This document shows, piece by piece, positions 16,560 through 25,737 of a stretch of DNA of 64,000 nucleotides. Position 1 is the first letter of the stretch. Every line of letters starts with the position of its first letter. The stretch lies in the NCBI GenBank assembly GCA_040217815.1, contig JBEHWI010000004.1, positions 72,312 to 136,311 of the forward strand, given 5' to 3'. This DNA comes from UBA5314 sp040217815. GTDB lineage: Bacteria; Bacillota; Syntrophomonadia; Syntrophomonadales; Syntrophomonadaceae. Under the pieces are notes generated by a model. That model was not told the DNA's origin. It did not search any database and worked only from the letters and a program-made list of their open reading frames with translations. Made by a program: the position numbers and the translations under genes.

Positions 16560-18146
16560 TTATGCTTCCATTTTCAGTTGGGGCATCCCCTTCTCAGGCA
16601 CAGCCTTGCTGAAAGGCCGCGGCCCCAAAAACACCCCTAAAATGGCCCCGAACAGGGTTATTGCCGAAGCGATCAGGAAGCAGTCGTCTATCGCGTTTAC
16701 CAGCGATAATTTGGCCATCTGCCTGGCAGCCAGGGCCAGTCCTACATACTGGTACTGCAATGTAGACCATCCTTGATAAACAGCGGTCTGGCTAAGCCAG
16801 GCCCAAAACCCTGAGGCCGTTGTGCTCCCCAAATTACTATTCTGAACCAGATTGGCATAGTGAAACACCTGGCGGTTTTGCAAGACGGCGCTGAAAAAAG
16901 CCACCCCCAGAGAAGCCGCACACTGGCGAATAACGTTGCCCAGAGCCGATGCCCGGCTGATTTTTTCCATCGGTATTTTCACCATCCCGGCAGTGGTTAC
17001 GGACATCATGGATAGCCCCATCCCCACACCCCGCAGCATGGTCCACCCGATCAAAATCGAAAAGGCGGTAAGCTCTGTAAAACTCACCATTTTAAAAGTT
17101 GTAAAGGAACAGATAACCAGGCCAGTCATTACCACCCCCCGGGCTCCATAGCGATCAAAGATTTTACCGGATACGGGCATGACAAGCGCTGTGGCCAGGG
17201 CCGCGGGAAGCAGCAGCATCCCGCTCTGCATGGCAGTCTGCCCCATGACGTTTTGTATATACAGGGGCAGTAAAAACATGGCTCCAAACAGCCCGATATT
17301 TAAAACCGATCCAACTACCACGGATACAGTAAACATAGCGTCTTTGAAAATACGCAGATCCAGGAGCGGCTCAGGGTGGTTCAATTCGTTATACACAAAA
17401 ATGCTCAGGGTGGTTACAGACACTATCAAGAGCCCCAAAATGTAGGTGGAGGTCCAGCCGTATTTAGAGCCCTGGCTGGTGGCCAGGAGCAGGCAGAAAA
17501 GGCCGGTGGCTGAAGAGATAAAGCCCACCCAATCAAAATGCTTGCCTTTCAGCAGGGGGCTTTCTTTAAGCAAGAGTCCAGCCAGGAAGAGGTTGATTAT
17601 TCCAATAGGTACGTTGACATAAAATATCAAACGCCAGCTGATGTACTCAACCAGATATCCACCAAAGGTGGGGCCGATAGCTGGAGCGGCCATGGCGGCA
17701 ATTCCGTATACACCCATAACCATACCGATTTTATCCCGCGGTGTCACTCGATATACGAAGGCCATACCAACGGGCTGCATCATTCCTCCTCCAACCGCTT
17801 GAATTATCCTGGCTGCCACCAGGCTGTTGACCCCCCAGGCAAGTCCCGAAATGATAGAACCCAGGGTAAAGAGAGCCAGTGCGATAGAGTAAATGCGTTT
17901 ATAGCCGAAGGTGTCACCCAGGTATCCGGAGATGGGCATAACAACTCCCAGGGTCATGGTGTAAGCGGTTAAAACCCACTGGATGGAGTCCTGGCCGCAG
18001 TTAAAGATAAGCATTATTTTAGGCAGGGCAACATTGACTATACTGTTGTTCAGTATAGCCATAAAGGTCCCGATGACTATTACAATTATGCTGGTCCAAC
18101 TAAATTGGCCGGGCGTGTTTTCGTTCATAGGCCGGTTCTCTCTCAT
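16560..18146 (-). CDS. emrB: DHA2 family multidrug efflux MFS permease, EmrB-like
   Basis: A 528-residue protein with 14 predicted membrane helices, matching the DHA2 family. LDWAIVNVALP-type motif is seen as ILNNSIVNVALPKI, and the motif A region as GYLGDTFGYKRIY. It exports lipophilic drugs by proton antiport together with the membrane fusion protein EmrA. The gene begins 10 bases after the end of emrA. An internal ATG at 18128 is an alternative start. In a single-membrane cell, EmrA would act on the outer face without a TolC partner. Confidence 0.88.
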   Translation of the reverse strand: MRENRPMNENTPGQFSWTSIIVIVIGTFMAILNNSIVNVALPKIMLIFNCGQDSIQWVLTAYTMTLGVVMPISGYLGDTFGYKRIYSIALALFTLGSIISGLAWGVNSLVAARIIQAVGGGMMQPVGMAFVYRVTPRDKIGMVMGVYGIAAMAAPAIGPTFGGYLVEYISWRLIFYVNVPIGIINLFLAGLLLKESPLLKGKHFDWVGFISSATGLFCLLLATSQGSKYGWTSTYILGLLIVSVTTLSIFVYNELNHPEPLLDLRIFKDAMFTVSVVVGSVLNIGLFGAMFLLPLYIQNVMGQTAMQSGMLLLPAALATALVMPVSGKIFDRYGARGVVMTGLVICSFTTFKMVSFTELTAFSILIGWTMLRGVGMGLSMMSVTTAGMVKIPMEKISRASALGNVIRQCAASLGVAFFSAVLQNRQVFHYANLVQNSNLGSTTASGFWAWLSQTAVYQGWSTLQYQYVGLALAARQMAKLSLVNAIDDCFLIASAITLFGAILGVFLGPRPFSKAVPEKGMPQLKMEA

Positions 18147-18156
18147 GCGGTTTGTA

Positions 18157-19272
18157 TTAGATCGTGTGAATTTTTATAACAGCGGACATTCCCGGTCGAA
18201 GAAGAAGCTTGCCTTTTTCGGGCGCAATTTTTATGGGGAGGCGCTGCGACACCTTGGTATAGTTGCCAGAAGAACTTTCGGTGGAGATTATTGAAAAGAC
18301 TGATTGAGCAGCTCCCCCTATGGTGTCTACCTGGCCGTTTAGGGTCTGACCGGAATAGGCATCTATGCTTATTTCCACCTTTTGACCTGGTTTTACGCGG
18401 GCAATGTCCTGTTCATCAATGTTGGCAGTAATGTAGGCATTTTCAAGATCACAGATGCTTAAAATGGTCTGTCCGAAGGAGACATTCTCACCGGCCTGAA
18501 CCGACACCCGGACCACCGTGCCTGAAATCGGAGCCTTAATCGAGGCATTGTCCAAATTGTATTTGGCCACTTCATAGTCAGCCCGGGATTTTTTAAGTTG
18601 GGCCTGATATATGGCGCCCGAGGTTTTTTGGGCTGCATCTTCTTTGGCCACGGCGTCCTCAAGGGCGGCCCGGGCTGCCCCGGTGTTGGCCCGGGCTGTA
18701 TCCAGTACAGCTCCCAGGCTGTCTACCTTGGCCTGGCTCGCCTTATATGCTTCTTCCGACAGTGCTCCAGCCTGGTAAAGGGTTTCGTTCTGCTTCATGG
18801 CTCTTTCGCCTTCAGCCAGGGCTATCTCACAGGTTTTCTCGGTTCCCCGGGCGGCGTTTAACGCATCTTCGGCCTTGACGACAGCAGCATCTGCCGACCT
18901 AATGTCTTCAGGAAGCTTGTCATAGTTGGCCTGGGCCTGCTCCAGGGCCGCTTCAGCCTGGTTGAGAGCCAGCTGCAGGGGAATCAGGTCCAACTCGGCG
19001 ATAACCTGGCCCTGTTCTACATACTGTTCTTCTTTAACTTTAATAGCTTCCAACCGGCCGTTCAGTTTGGAGCTTATATCCACAATATCTCCCGCAACCT
19101 TGGCATTGTCGGTTGAGACAACCTTTTTGGCATATTCGTGCCAGACCAGACCCCCAACGGCTGCCAGACCGATAAACGCCAGCAGTATAATCACACTCAG
19201 GCGCCGTTTCGAACTCGCCCATGCCATGGTTTTTCGAGTTTCCTGACCGGCCTCCTGCAATTCTTCACTCAC
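18157..19272 (-). CDS. emrA: HlyD/EmrA family membrane fusion protein
   Basis: A 371-residue membrane fusion protein. A basic N-terminus and one membrane helix (residues about 28-48) precede a biotinyl-lipoyl-like half (DISSKLNGRLEAIKVKEEQYVEQGQVIAEL), a long coiled coil (residues about 95-215) and the second lipoyl half with the beta-barrel (IKAPISGTVVRVSVQAGENV). It starts with GTG at 19272, overlapping the last 8 bases of the tetR gene, behind GGGGGAGG. Works with EmrB as the efflux adaptor. The overlap and order show a tetR-emrA-emrB operon. Confidence 0.9.
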   Translation of the reverse strand: MSEELQEAGQETRKTMAWASSKRRLSVIILLAFIGLAAVGGLVWHEYAKKVVSTDNAKVAGDIVDISSKLNGRLEAIKVKEEQYVEQGQVIAELDLIPLQLALNQAEAALEQAQANYDKLPEDIRSADAAVVKAEDALNAARGTEKTCEIALAEGERAMKQNETLYQAGALSEEAYKASQAKVDSLGAVLDTARANTGAARAALEDAVAKEDAAQKTSGAIYQAQLKKSRADYEVAKYNLDNASIKAPISGTVVRVSVQAGENVSFGQTILSICDLENAYITANIDEQDIARVKPGQKVEISIDAYSGQTLNGQVDTIGGAAQSVFSIISTESSSGNYTKVSQRLPIKIAPEKGKLLLRPGMSAVIKIHTI

Positions 19273-19888
19273 TGGTTAATCCTCCCCCATCAGCCAAAAT
19301 TCCTTTAAATATAATTGATTGGATGATTTCTTCACCCAGTTCTCTGATTGGCTCCCCTTGCCAGGTTTCCAGAGGTTCCAGGCTGAAGCCGCGCAGTATA
19401 TTATTTAATACCCTTGCAAAGCGCCGGCTGTCTACTTGAATAAAAACGCCCTGCTTGGTTCCCTTTTCCAGCACCGTTGCCAGGAGCTCGAATTTTCTGT
19501 CTCTTAAGGCATGCAGTTCTCCCACCCATTCCCGTTTAAAGGCAGCGTTTCGTTTTAGTGCCAGATAGGTCAGAAATATACGGTTGTTTTCTAAATACTG
19601 GCGGTAGGTCAGGCTGATTACTTCTTTCAGAGTTATATACGGGTCCTGCCCTTTATCGCAGCAGGCTTCAATCATTCGGTTGATTTCGTCTGAGGAACGC
19701 CTTAACAGGCTGAAAAGAATTTCCTCTTTGCTTTCGAAATACTGGTATAGGGTTGCCTTGCCCATTCCAGCGGCATCGGCAATATCCTGAACCGTCACCG
19801 CTTCATAGCAGCGTTCGCAAAACAGCTGGTGACAGGCCTCGCTGATAAGCCCCTTTTTAAACTGCCGAACGGCTTCTTTTTGAGCCAT
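19265..19888 (-). CDS. TetR/AcrR family transcriptional regulator
   Basis: A 207-residue TetR-type repressor. The N-terminal HTH is AVTVQDIADAAGMGKATLYQYFESKEEIL, a textbook match. The C-terminal ligand domain includes FLTYLALKRNAAFKREW. It is the first gene of the emr operon and is preceded by a consensus promoter that is overlaid with palindromes, so it likely represses its own operon and is released by an exported compound. The ATG at 19888 has GGGAGAATAATT upstream. Confidence 0.9.
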   Translation of the reverse strand: MAQKEAVRQFKKGLISEACHQLFCERCYEAVTVQDIADAAGMGKATLYQYFESKEEILFSLLRRSSDEINRMIEACCDKGQDPYITLKEVISLTYRQYLENNRIFLTYLALKRNAAFKREWVGELHALRDRKFELLATVLEKGTKQGVFIQVDSRRFARVLNNILRGFSLEPLETWQGEPIRELGEEIIQSIIFKGILADGGGLTSE

Positions 19889-19907
19889 AATTATTCTCCC
19901 GTTTTCC

Positions 19908-19941
19908 GACCAATCAGTTCAGTTTTTCGACCCATTGGTTC
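19908..19941. promoter_or_regulatory. Two tandem operator half-palindromes for the TetR regulator
   Basis: GACCAATCAGTTC (19908-19920) and GACCCATTGGTTC (19929-19941) are related 13-mers with centres 21 bases apart, i.e. two helical turns. They lie between the -10 element and the start codon, where a bound repressor would block transcription. Confidence 0.55.
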
Positions 19942-19942
19942 A

Positions 19943-19978
19943 ATAATAGAAATACCTTGACCTGGTGTCAAGGTATTT
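19943..19978 (-). promoter_or_regulatory. Promoter of tetR-emrAB with overlapping 12-bp palindrome
   Basis: On the minus strand: TTGACA (19966-19971), 17-base spacer, TATTAT (19943-19948). The -35 is embedded in a perfect inverted repeat AAATACCTTGAC / GTCAAGGTATTT (19950-19961 and 19967-19978), a further candidate operator. Confidence 0.75.
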
Positions 19979-20020
19979 GGGGATGTATTCCATTGTATAC
20001 AAGATGTGATTTTATCAGGC

Positions 20021-20338
20021 TCAGGTCAGTTTGCCGTGCACCGCCAGCCAGATGCAGGGGGGTTCCTGGGAGGTCCACTCTACCCGGTGCCGCTCACCAG
20101 CCGGGATCAACAGCCAGTCTCCGGGCTCCATAAACTGCGAATACCCGTCACCCCAGGCCATAACCGCCTGCCCCTGCAGCAAGACCACCCATTCATCGCG
20201 GTTCTGTTCATACCAAAATCCCGGCGGCGACGCCTGCCCGGCCGATATTATACGCTCAATGTGAATCCCCTGATCGGGAATCAAATCTTCATAGATCTCC
20301 TCGTCCGGATTCAAAGGAGGCAGGTCAAACAGGTTCAT
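20021..20338 (-). CDS. Small cupin protein
   Basis: A 105-residue single cupin domain: GFWYEQNRDEWVVLLQGQAVM as motif 1 and MEPGDWLLIPAGERHRVEWT as motif 2. Metal-ligand candidates are fewer than in enzymes (one Glu and one His are clear). The type is common in clostridia and annotated only as cupin. RBS AAAGGAAG before the ATG. It is convergent with nothing and ends about 130 bases from the emr promoter. Function unknown. Confidence 0.75.
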   Translation of the reverse strand: MNLFDLPPLNPDEEIYEDLIPDQGIHIERIISAGQASPPGFWYEQNRDEWVVLLQGQAVMAWGDGYSQFMEPGDWLLIPAGERHRVEWTSQEPPCIWLAVHGKLT

Positions 20339-20828
20339 TGTTTACTTCCTTTCCAGTTTCAAAATATATCAACATCCCATTCCCTGGGACGTCTTAATTC
20401 GCCAAAGCGGTGGTTTAGGTCCTGCACCATCGTTTCCCAATCCTTAAATTAGAGCAAAGATACCCCTAAGCTAAGATAACTGTGGATAAAAAGGGAAAGG
20501 CCGGTGGTAAAAAGGCTGCCTGCGGTAGTATCTTTTTTTCTACCATAATAGTTTAGCACAGGCTCACAGCCTGTAAAACAGGAGTATTACATTTCGTTTT
20601 TCTCCCCGGACCTGTTATCCACCCGATTTAAATCGGTGCATGCCTTTAACTATCATTATTACCGGGTTTGTGCATTTCATAGCAAACCTTATGCGTATAT
20701 TTCGGAGCAAAAGAAAGTTTTCTCAAGCAGTCTCAAGGTAAAGATGCCTATTTGGTTGGGCAGGCTGATCCTGTTAATATATAGACAGTAAAGCAGCATC
20801 GTGGTGTGCTTAAAAGGAGCAACTCAAT
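20339..20828. other. Intergenic region without recognised gene
   Basis: 490 bases between divergent genes. It holds a CAGGCT/AGCCTG hairpin near 20569-20585 and a GGTAG...CTACC hairpin with a U-rich loop near 20522-20550. I see no ORF with a ribosome binding site and no riboswitch core I recognise. Confidence 0.4.
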
Positions 20829-22154
20829 GTGGATCTAAATGACGTATTGCGCACTCATCCGGAAGTCTTTTTCGTGGACAGCCTGGCTCCCCTTGAAGAA
20901 GCCCGCCTCATGGGCGATAGACGAGGGAGATTTCATTATCAGGAAGGCTCAGACTACCTGGCTGAAGCCGGTTTCAGCACTGCTGATTTTTACTACAATC
21001 ACTATAATCCCCTGGCCCCCTTTTGCTACTTTAAAGACCACTTAATAGTGGATTTTCCCAGGTTTACAGCAGAAACCATGATAAAATACGGGGTGGTTGA
21101 CAGCATTAAACTAGCCCGGGTCAAATTGGACGCAGCGCTGGCAGTTGCCGATTATAAAACCTTTTTTGCCCTGCTTGATACCCGCCTGGCCCTCCTCATG
21201 TACATCAAGCATTTCCAGTCAGTTTTACCCGATCAGAGAAGCAGTATTTTCTGGCGCCTGTACGCCCGCTGTGATTGGCGTCTAAATACCTTTCCGGCGG
21301 AATTTATTAAAACCGTTAAGCAAACTCGTCTCCCCTTAAAGGCCGCTCCCGGCGGATTGACTGTTTATCACGGGAGCTTACACAGCTTGCGTTCAGTTCA
21401 TGAAGCCTTTTCCTGGACCCTGGACATCAATACGGCCATCTATTACGCCACCCGTCTGCAAAAAAAGGGCCGGGTTTTTAGAACCCGGATTCCCCACGAA
21501 CGGGTTCTGGCTTTTATGCCCTGGAAAAAGGAATACGAAATAGTGTTGTTCCCCGGCACGGTGAAGGATGTTGAAGAAATCACCTTTCATTCAGCCGCCT
21601 ATTATATTAAGAAAATGAAATCAGCCGGGATATGGTCCTTGTATAAGGATTACGCCTCCCGGATCAAGCCCGAAATATTCTACCGGCCGGCCGGCATTCA
21701 CGGTCTGGCCCATACCTGCCATGTACTCCTAATGGCTTTGCTGCTGGGGTGGCTTACCAACTCGGACCTTAATGACCTTAAGATCCTGGCCGAAACCGCT
21801 TTGTATCACGACATAGGGCGCAGCAATGACAACTTTGACCCGGAACATGGCAAGGCCAGCTATGAAAAAGCAACGAATTTGCATTTATTTCAAACTCCCG
21901 ACCAGGAAAAGAGCCTGGTGCGGTTTCTGATTGAAACCCATTGTATGGATGACAAGACGGGTATGAGACTGCTTGATGAGTGGCCGGATGTTGACAGGGA
22001 GCGAGCCTTGCATCTTTTCAGGGTATTTAAGGACGCCGATGGTCTGGACCGGGTCAGAATCATGGATCTCGATGCCAGACAACTGCGCCTTCCAGAGTCC
22101 TGGGAGCTCCTGCTCATGACCCGTCAGCTTCTGGACTTTCCCGGTCTGGTGTAG
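20829..22154 (+). CDS. HD-domain hydrolase with ADP-ribosyltransferase-like N-terminal region
   Basis: A 441-residue protein. The C-terminal part is an HD-type phosphohydrolase: GLAHTCHVLLMALLLGW, then ETALYHDIGRSND and ETHCMDD, providing the metal-binding His and HD pair. Upstream, residues about 175-250 read TVYHGSLHS, AFSWTLDINTAIYYATR, GRVFRTRI and EYEIVLFPGTV. This succession of Y-x-G, S-W-T, and E-x-E before a hydrophobic strand resembles the fold of ADP-ribosyltransferases, by pattern only. Start is GTG 20829 with AAGGAG nine bases upstream. It stands alone, convergent with a diguanylate cyclase. Substrate unknown. Confidence 0.7.
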   Translation: MDLNDVLRTHPEVFFVDSLAPLEEARLMGDRRGRFHYQEGSDYLAEAGFSTADFYYNHYNPLAPFCYFKDHLIVDFPRFTAETMIKYGVVDSIKLARVKLDAALAVADYKTFFALLDTRLALLMYIKHFQSVLPDQRSSIFWRLYARCDWRLNTFPAEFIKTVKQTRLPLKAAPGGLTVYHGSLHSLRSVHEAFSWTLDINTAIYYATRLQKKGRVFRTRIPHERVLAFMPWKKEYEIVLFPGTVKDVEEITFHSAAYYIKKMKSAGIWSLYKDYASRIKPEIFYRPAGIHGLAHTCHVLLMALLLGWLTNSDLNDLKILAETALYHDIGRSNDNFDPEHGKASYEKATNLHLFQTPDQEKSLVRFLIETHCMDDKTGMRLLDEWPDVDRERALHLFRVFKDADGLDRVRIMDLDARQLRLPESWELLLMTRQLLDFPGLV

Positions 22155-22177
22155 TACAGAGCGGGTGTAATACCTGT

Positions 22178-23449
22178 TTAAAAGAGGGTCTCCTGGGGCG
22201 AACGATAAATTCTGGTCTGGTTTCCACCGGCTCTTTTAGCATCATAAAGAGCCAGATCAGCCATATTTATAGCTTCACTGTAGCCTTCAACCGCTCCAGG
22301 AACTATAGAAAGGGCGCCCAGGCTAATAGTAAGCCAGGGCGAAGACGGGGAAGCATCGTGCCTAATCTGCAGAGTCTCCACGTTCTTGCGAATAATTTCA
22401 GCCAGGGTAAAGGTCCCTGCGTTATCAATGTTTAGAGCTATAAAGAGGAATTCCTCTCCTCCGTAGCGGGCCACGAAGTCAGTTGAACGGCCGCGGCTTC
22501 CATCAAGCGCGGCAGCAACTCGGGCCAATACCTTGTCGCCCTGCACATGCCCGTAGCTGTCATTGTAGGTCTTGAACCGGTCAATATCGATCATGATAAT
22601 GGCGACGCTGGAGTGCTCACGAAGCCCCCGGCGCCACTCAAAGCTCAGAAACAGCTCCAAACTGCGGCGGTTGGGTATGCCCGTCAACTGGTCAACCAGA
22701 GAAAGTTGGACAAGCTCCTGGTTGGCCGTTTCCAAGCTCTTCTGCGCCTCCTCGCGGGCAAATATTTCCTGCAGCAGCTCCTGGTTGGCTTCTTTGAGAA
22801 GCCGGTTTTGCACTTCAATTAATCCCCGCGCTTTGAATTCATTGGTGTAGGCCTTGTACAGGTTTCTTGAAATAAACCAGGCCAACACCAAAAAGATAGC
22901 CAGATTCATATAATGCCTGACTAATGCCTGAACCGGGGGACGGGCCAATTGATGACCGATAATAAAAACCAGTACTGAAGCCAGGTATGGAATTAACAAG
23001 GTCCGGTTGTCCATATACATCAAGAGTGAGCCCAAAAGCAGAATTATCAAAAAGGAAGCCAGGCTCCCCCCGGTATTTTGGGCACTGAAGGTAAAAAGCG
23101 CCCCCCAGATCATGGCCAGGGTTAAATAAGACACCAGCAATGCCTTTATAGTTGAGTCTTTTACCTTGTTGGCCCTGTGTAGTTTACCAAGTTGATCAAA
23201 GACAAACAGATAGACTACCGATACTACAAACAAGACAACCAATAAAAACATGGTAAAAGCGCTCGAGGCTTGGTTGGCGCCAGTCTGGGCCAGTAAATAG
23301 TCATCGATTAGGAATAAGAGAAATTCTAGAAGTAGAATGATAATTATAAATAAGCGAGCGCGCTCCAAATTGAAGAAGCTAAGTTCCCGTCTGATCTCTT
23401 CTCCATCTTCAATTAAACGCAGCTTTTTCAAAAGTTTAAGTCTGTTCAT
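22178..23449 (-). CDS. Membrane-bound diguanylate cyclase (GGDEF)
   Basis: About 423 residues. Six hydrophobic helices fill residues 35-210, a short coiled coil (LIEVQNRLLKEANQELLQEI) follows, and a GGDEF domain occupies the last 170 residues with the active-site loop RYGGEEF and the upstream IDIDRFKTYNDSYGHVQGD. It should make cyclic di-GMP from two GTP. No RxxD inhibitory site is evident five residues before GGEEF. The ATG at 23449 has a weak GGGGTG site; an ATG at 23512 would add 21 residues but has no ribosome binding site. Confidence 0.88.
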   Translation of the reverse strand: MNRLKLLKKLRLIEDGEEIRRELSFFNLERARLFIIIILLLEFLLFLIDDYLLAQTGANQASSAFTMFLLVVLFVVSVVYLFVFDQLGKLHRANKVKDSTIKALLVSYLTLAMIWGALFTFSAQNTGGSLASFLIILLLGSLLMYMDNRTLLIPYLASVLVFIIGHQLARPPVQALVRHYMNLAIFLVLAWFISRNLYKAYTNEFKARGLIEVQNRLLKEANQELLQEIFAREEAQKSLETANQELVQLSLVDQLTGIPNRRSLELFLSFEWRRGLREHSSVAIIMIDIDRFKTYNDSYGHVQGDKVLARVAAALDGSRGRSTDFVARYGGEEFLFIALNIDNAGTFTLAEIIRKNVETLQIRHDASPSSPWLTISLGALSIVPGAVEGYSEAINMADLALYDAKRAGGNQTRIYRSPQETLF

Positions 23450-23682
23450 ACTGACAAGCACCCCGGGGGAAGTCCATTCCAGATACGTACCAGCTTCGCC
23501 CCATAAAGCCATATAACGTCATATTAGTAAATATTGTATGCTTATTGTAAATCATCCCATATATATTTTCGGTAAAAATGCAATCTTTTTTAAATTTTCA
23601 TAACTTTATTTAAAATCGCTATACCGGTTTGTTTTAAACAGCAGTTCATAAAGGCACTGGTTATCTCGGTTTCGCAAGTAAG

Positions 23683-23847
23683 ATGGTATGGTTTAAGAAA
23701 AATAATCTGGCCCAAACTCAAATAAAAGAACAACCGCCTATTGTCCCTTTGAGCGCATCTCCGGGGCAAGGCGGCTATCCCAAGAAGAGGAAAAGTCTAT
23801 GCCTACTTAATAGATATACTTCAGGCCAGTTGAATACTTTCACCTGA
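23683..23847 (+). CDS. Possible small basic protein (weak)
   Basis: An open frame of 54 codons, MVWFKKNNLAQTQIKEQ onward, with a basic centre PKKRKS. It has only a poor ribosome binding site (AAGTAAG) and no recognised family. It lies in the 500-base gap before the DNRLRE gene, where I see nothing else. It may be chance. Confidence 0.25.
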   Translation: MVWFKKNNLAQTQIKEQPPIVPLSASPGQGGYPKKRKSLCLLNRYTSGQLNTFT

Positions 23848-23958
23848 TCATGGCAGCCAATCCATAATTTTTACCCCTGCCCATTACTCCCTACGACTGG
23901 AACCATCCCCGTCTATACAGGAGTATGATAAAGTAAAATCGGCCGGGGAGAGGTTTTC

Positions 23959-24522
23959 ATGCCAAGCACTGAACTGGGCCCCATAAAATGCGTCTATATC
24001 GCCCAATATTATTCGGACCGCAATTTTATTCAGGAACCTTCCTTATTCGTATCCCGCTATAAAAACACCGGCGACGTTTACCGCAGCCTGCTGCAATTTC
24101 CTCTATCCCGGGGCCTTTACGGACCGGTGTCTGCTTCTACTCCAGAGCGGGTGCGCTTAAAACTAGATATTATCCACAACGACATACCCCGGGGTAATAT
24201 ACTGGTTTCGGTTCACAATGTCTGGCAGGCCTGGCTGGAGAACACAGTAAGCTGGCTTACCCAGCCGCTCTTCTCCATTTCACCGGAAATCTCCTGCCCG
24301 GTAAGAGCAGGGTTCACCGGCAGCCTGGAGTTCGATCTGACCGATTTAGCCAGGAGCTGGCAGCAAGGGACATTAAGCAACTACGGGTTGTTGTTGTCCG
24401 GGGACGAAGAGCACAACCGGCTCCTGTCCCTGGCCGGCAGGAATCCCCCCTCCGGACGAAAGCCTCCCCGTTTGGAATTGGAATATAAAAGAAAGGCCCT
24501 TAATAAATCACTGCGGCCATAA
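23959..24522 (+). CDS. DNRLRE domain-containing protein
   Basis: A 187-residue all-beta protein of the DNRLRE type. Hallmarks are DVYRSLLQFPL, RVRLKLDIIHND, VHNVWQAWLENTVSW and FDLTDLARSWQQGTLSNYGLLL, the last being the family's Gly-rich penultimate strand. These domains usually occur in extracellular fibres or phage-like proteins. No signal peptide is visible. A paralogue is encoded at 34261-34836 on the other strand; both share LFVS-(12 residues)-YRSLL. GGGGAGAGG precedes the ATG. Role unknown; a spore or surface layer is possible. Confidence 0.7.
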   Translation: MPSTELGPIKCVYIAQYYSDRNFIQEPSLFVSRYKNTGDVYRSLLQFPLSRGLYGPVSASTPERVRLKLDIIHNDIPRGNILVSVHNVWQAWLENTVSWLTQPLFSISPEISCPVRAGFTGSLEFDLTDLARSWQQGTLSNYGLLLSGDEEHNRLLSLAGRNPPSGRKPPRLELEYKRKALNKSLRP

Positions 24523-24621
24523 TTCTGTCAATTGCGAAAGCCTAAAGTAAAAAACTTATAATCCGGGCAGGAAAACGGTACTTCAGGGGATAATATGGTA
24601 ATGACGGAAGGAGTCAATCAT

Positions 24622-25707
24622 ATGAACCCACCAAGAAATCTTACCCGGAACAATATAAACAGGCTTGATCCTTACATCCCCGGATACCAGCCCGAAAACC
24701 CGGAATCGGTGCTCAAGTTAAACGCCAACGAAAATCCCTATCCCCCATCGCCGAAAGTACTTGAGGCCCTGCACGGTAATATAAGCGATGTGCTGCGCCT
24801 TTACCCCAACTCGCGCAGCACCAGCCTGCGCCGCCAACTAGCCCGGGTATATGAAGTGGATGAGACCCAGGTCTTTGCCGCCAACGGTTCGGATGAAATC
24901 ATCTCCTTGGTCTTCAGGACCTTTGTCGATGAGAACGATCTGATAATGTCCCCTTATCCAACCTATACTTTTTATCAGACGGCGGCTGAAATACACGGGG
25001 CCAGATACCAATCTATAGACACTGACCAGGATTTCAGGTTAAACCTAAACCAGTTTTTAAACTCCCCGGCCAAAATCGTGTTTCTGGCCAATCCCAACGC
25101 TCAAACCGGGCTGCTGCTTCCTCCCCGGGATATTGAGGCGTTTCTGGCTGATTTCAATGGTTTGCTGGTGGTGGACGAGGCGTATATCGACTTTTGCTCC
25201 CATCCATCCAGCGTTTATAGGCTATCCACCCGCTATGACAATCTTATTGTCATGCGGACTTTTTCCAAGTCTTACTCCCTGTGCGGAATCAGGGTCGGTT
25301 TTGCTTTCGGTCATCCCAGCCTGATCGAGTCCCTGGACAAAACCAAAGACTCGTACAATATTGCCTATCTAAACCAGGTGGCGGCTATTGCCGCCCTGGA
25401 GGATGTCGCTTATATGGAAGCCAATGCCCGGCGCATCAAAACCAGCCGGGAGGCCTTCCAGCAGACCCTAAGTGAAATGGGCTTTTTCTATCTTCCTTCG
25501 GACGGCAATTTTGTTTTGCTGCGCCACCCCCGGTTGCCGTCGCGGATGGTTTATGACTCCCTAAAAGAAGAAAACATTTTAGTGCGCTACTTTGAGCAGC
25601 CGCGCTTGCAGGATTATGTGCGTATAAGCATCGGCACCGACCCGCAGTTGGTGCGGGTCCTGGCGGCTCTACGAGCGATGGTCGCCGGGCTCAGCAATAA
25701 AGCGTAA
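24622..25707 (+). CDS. hisC: Histidinol-phosphate aminotransferase
   Basis: A 361-residue fold type I aminotransferase. LNANENPYPPSPKVLEAL, NPNAQTGLLLP and the PLP-lysine motif RTFSKSYSLCGIRVGFAFG match HisC, which converts imidazole-acetol phosphate and glutamate to histidinol phosphate. The ATG at 24622 has GGAAGGAG eight bases upstream, so I reject the earlier ATG at 24595. No other his gene is nearby; in some clostridia such an orphan HisC acts on aromatic amino acids. The next gene, 30 bases on, is another aminotransferase and probably co-transcribed. Confidence 0.88.
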   Translation: MNPPRNLTRNNINRLDPYIPGYQPENPESVLKLNANENPYPPSPKVLEALHGNISDVLRLYPNSRSTSLRRQLARVYEVDETQVFAANGSDEIISLVFRTFVDENDLIMSPYPTYTFYQTAAEIHGARYQSIDTDQDFRLNLNQFLNSPAKIVFLANPNAQTGLLLPPRDIEAFLADFNGLLVVDEAYIDFCSHPSSVYRLSTRYDNLIVMRTFSKSYSLCGIRVGFAFGHPSLIESLDKTKDSYNIAYLNQVAAIAALEDVAYMEANARRIKTSREAFQQTLSEMGFFYLPSDGNFVLLRHPRLPSRMVYDSLKEENILVRYFEQPRLQDYVRISIGTDPQLVRVLAALRAMVAGLSNKA

Positions 25708-25737
25708 CTACTTAATTATCAGGAAAGGGTGATAGCG

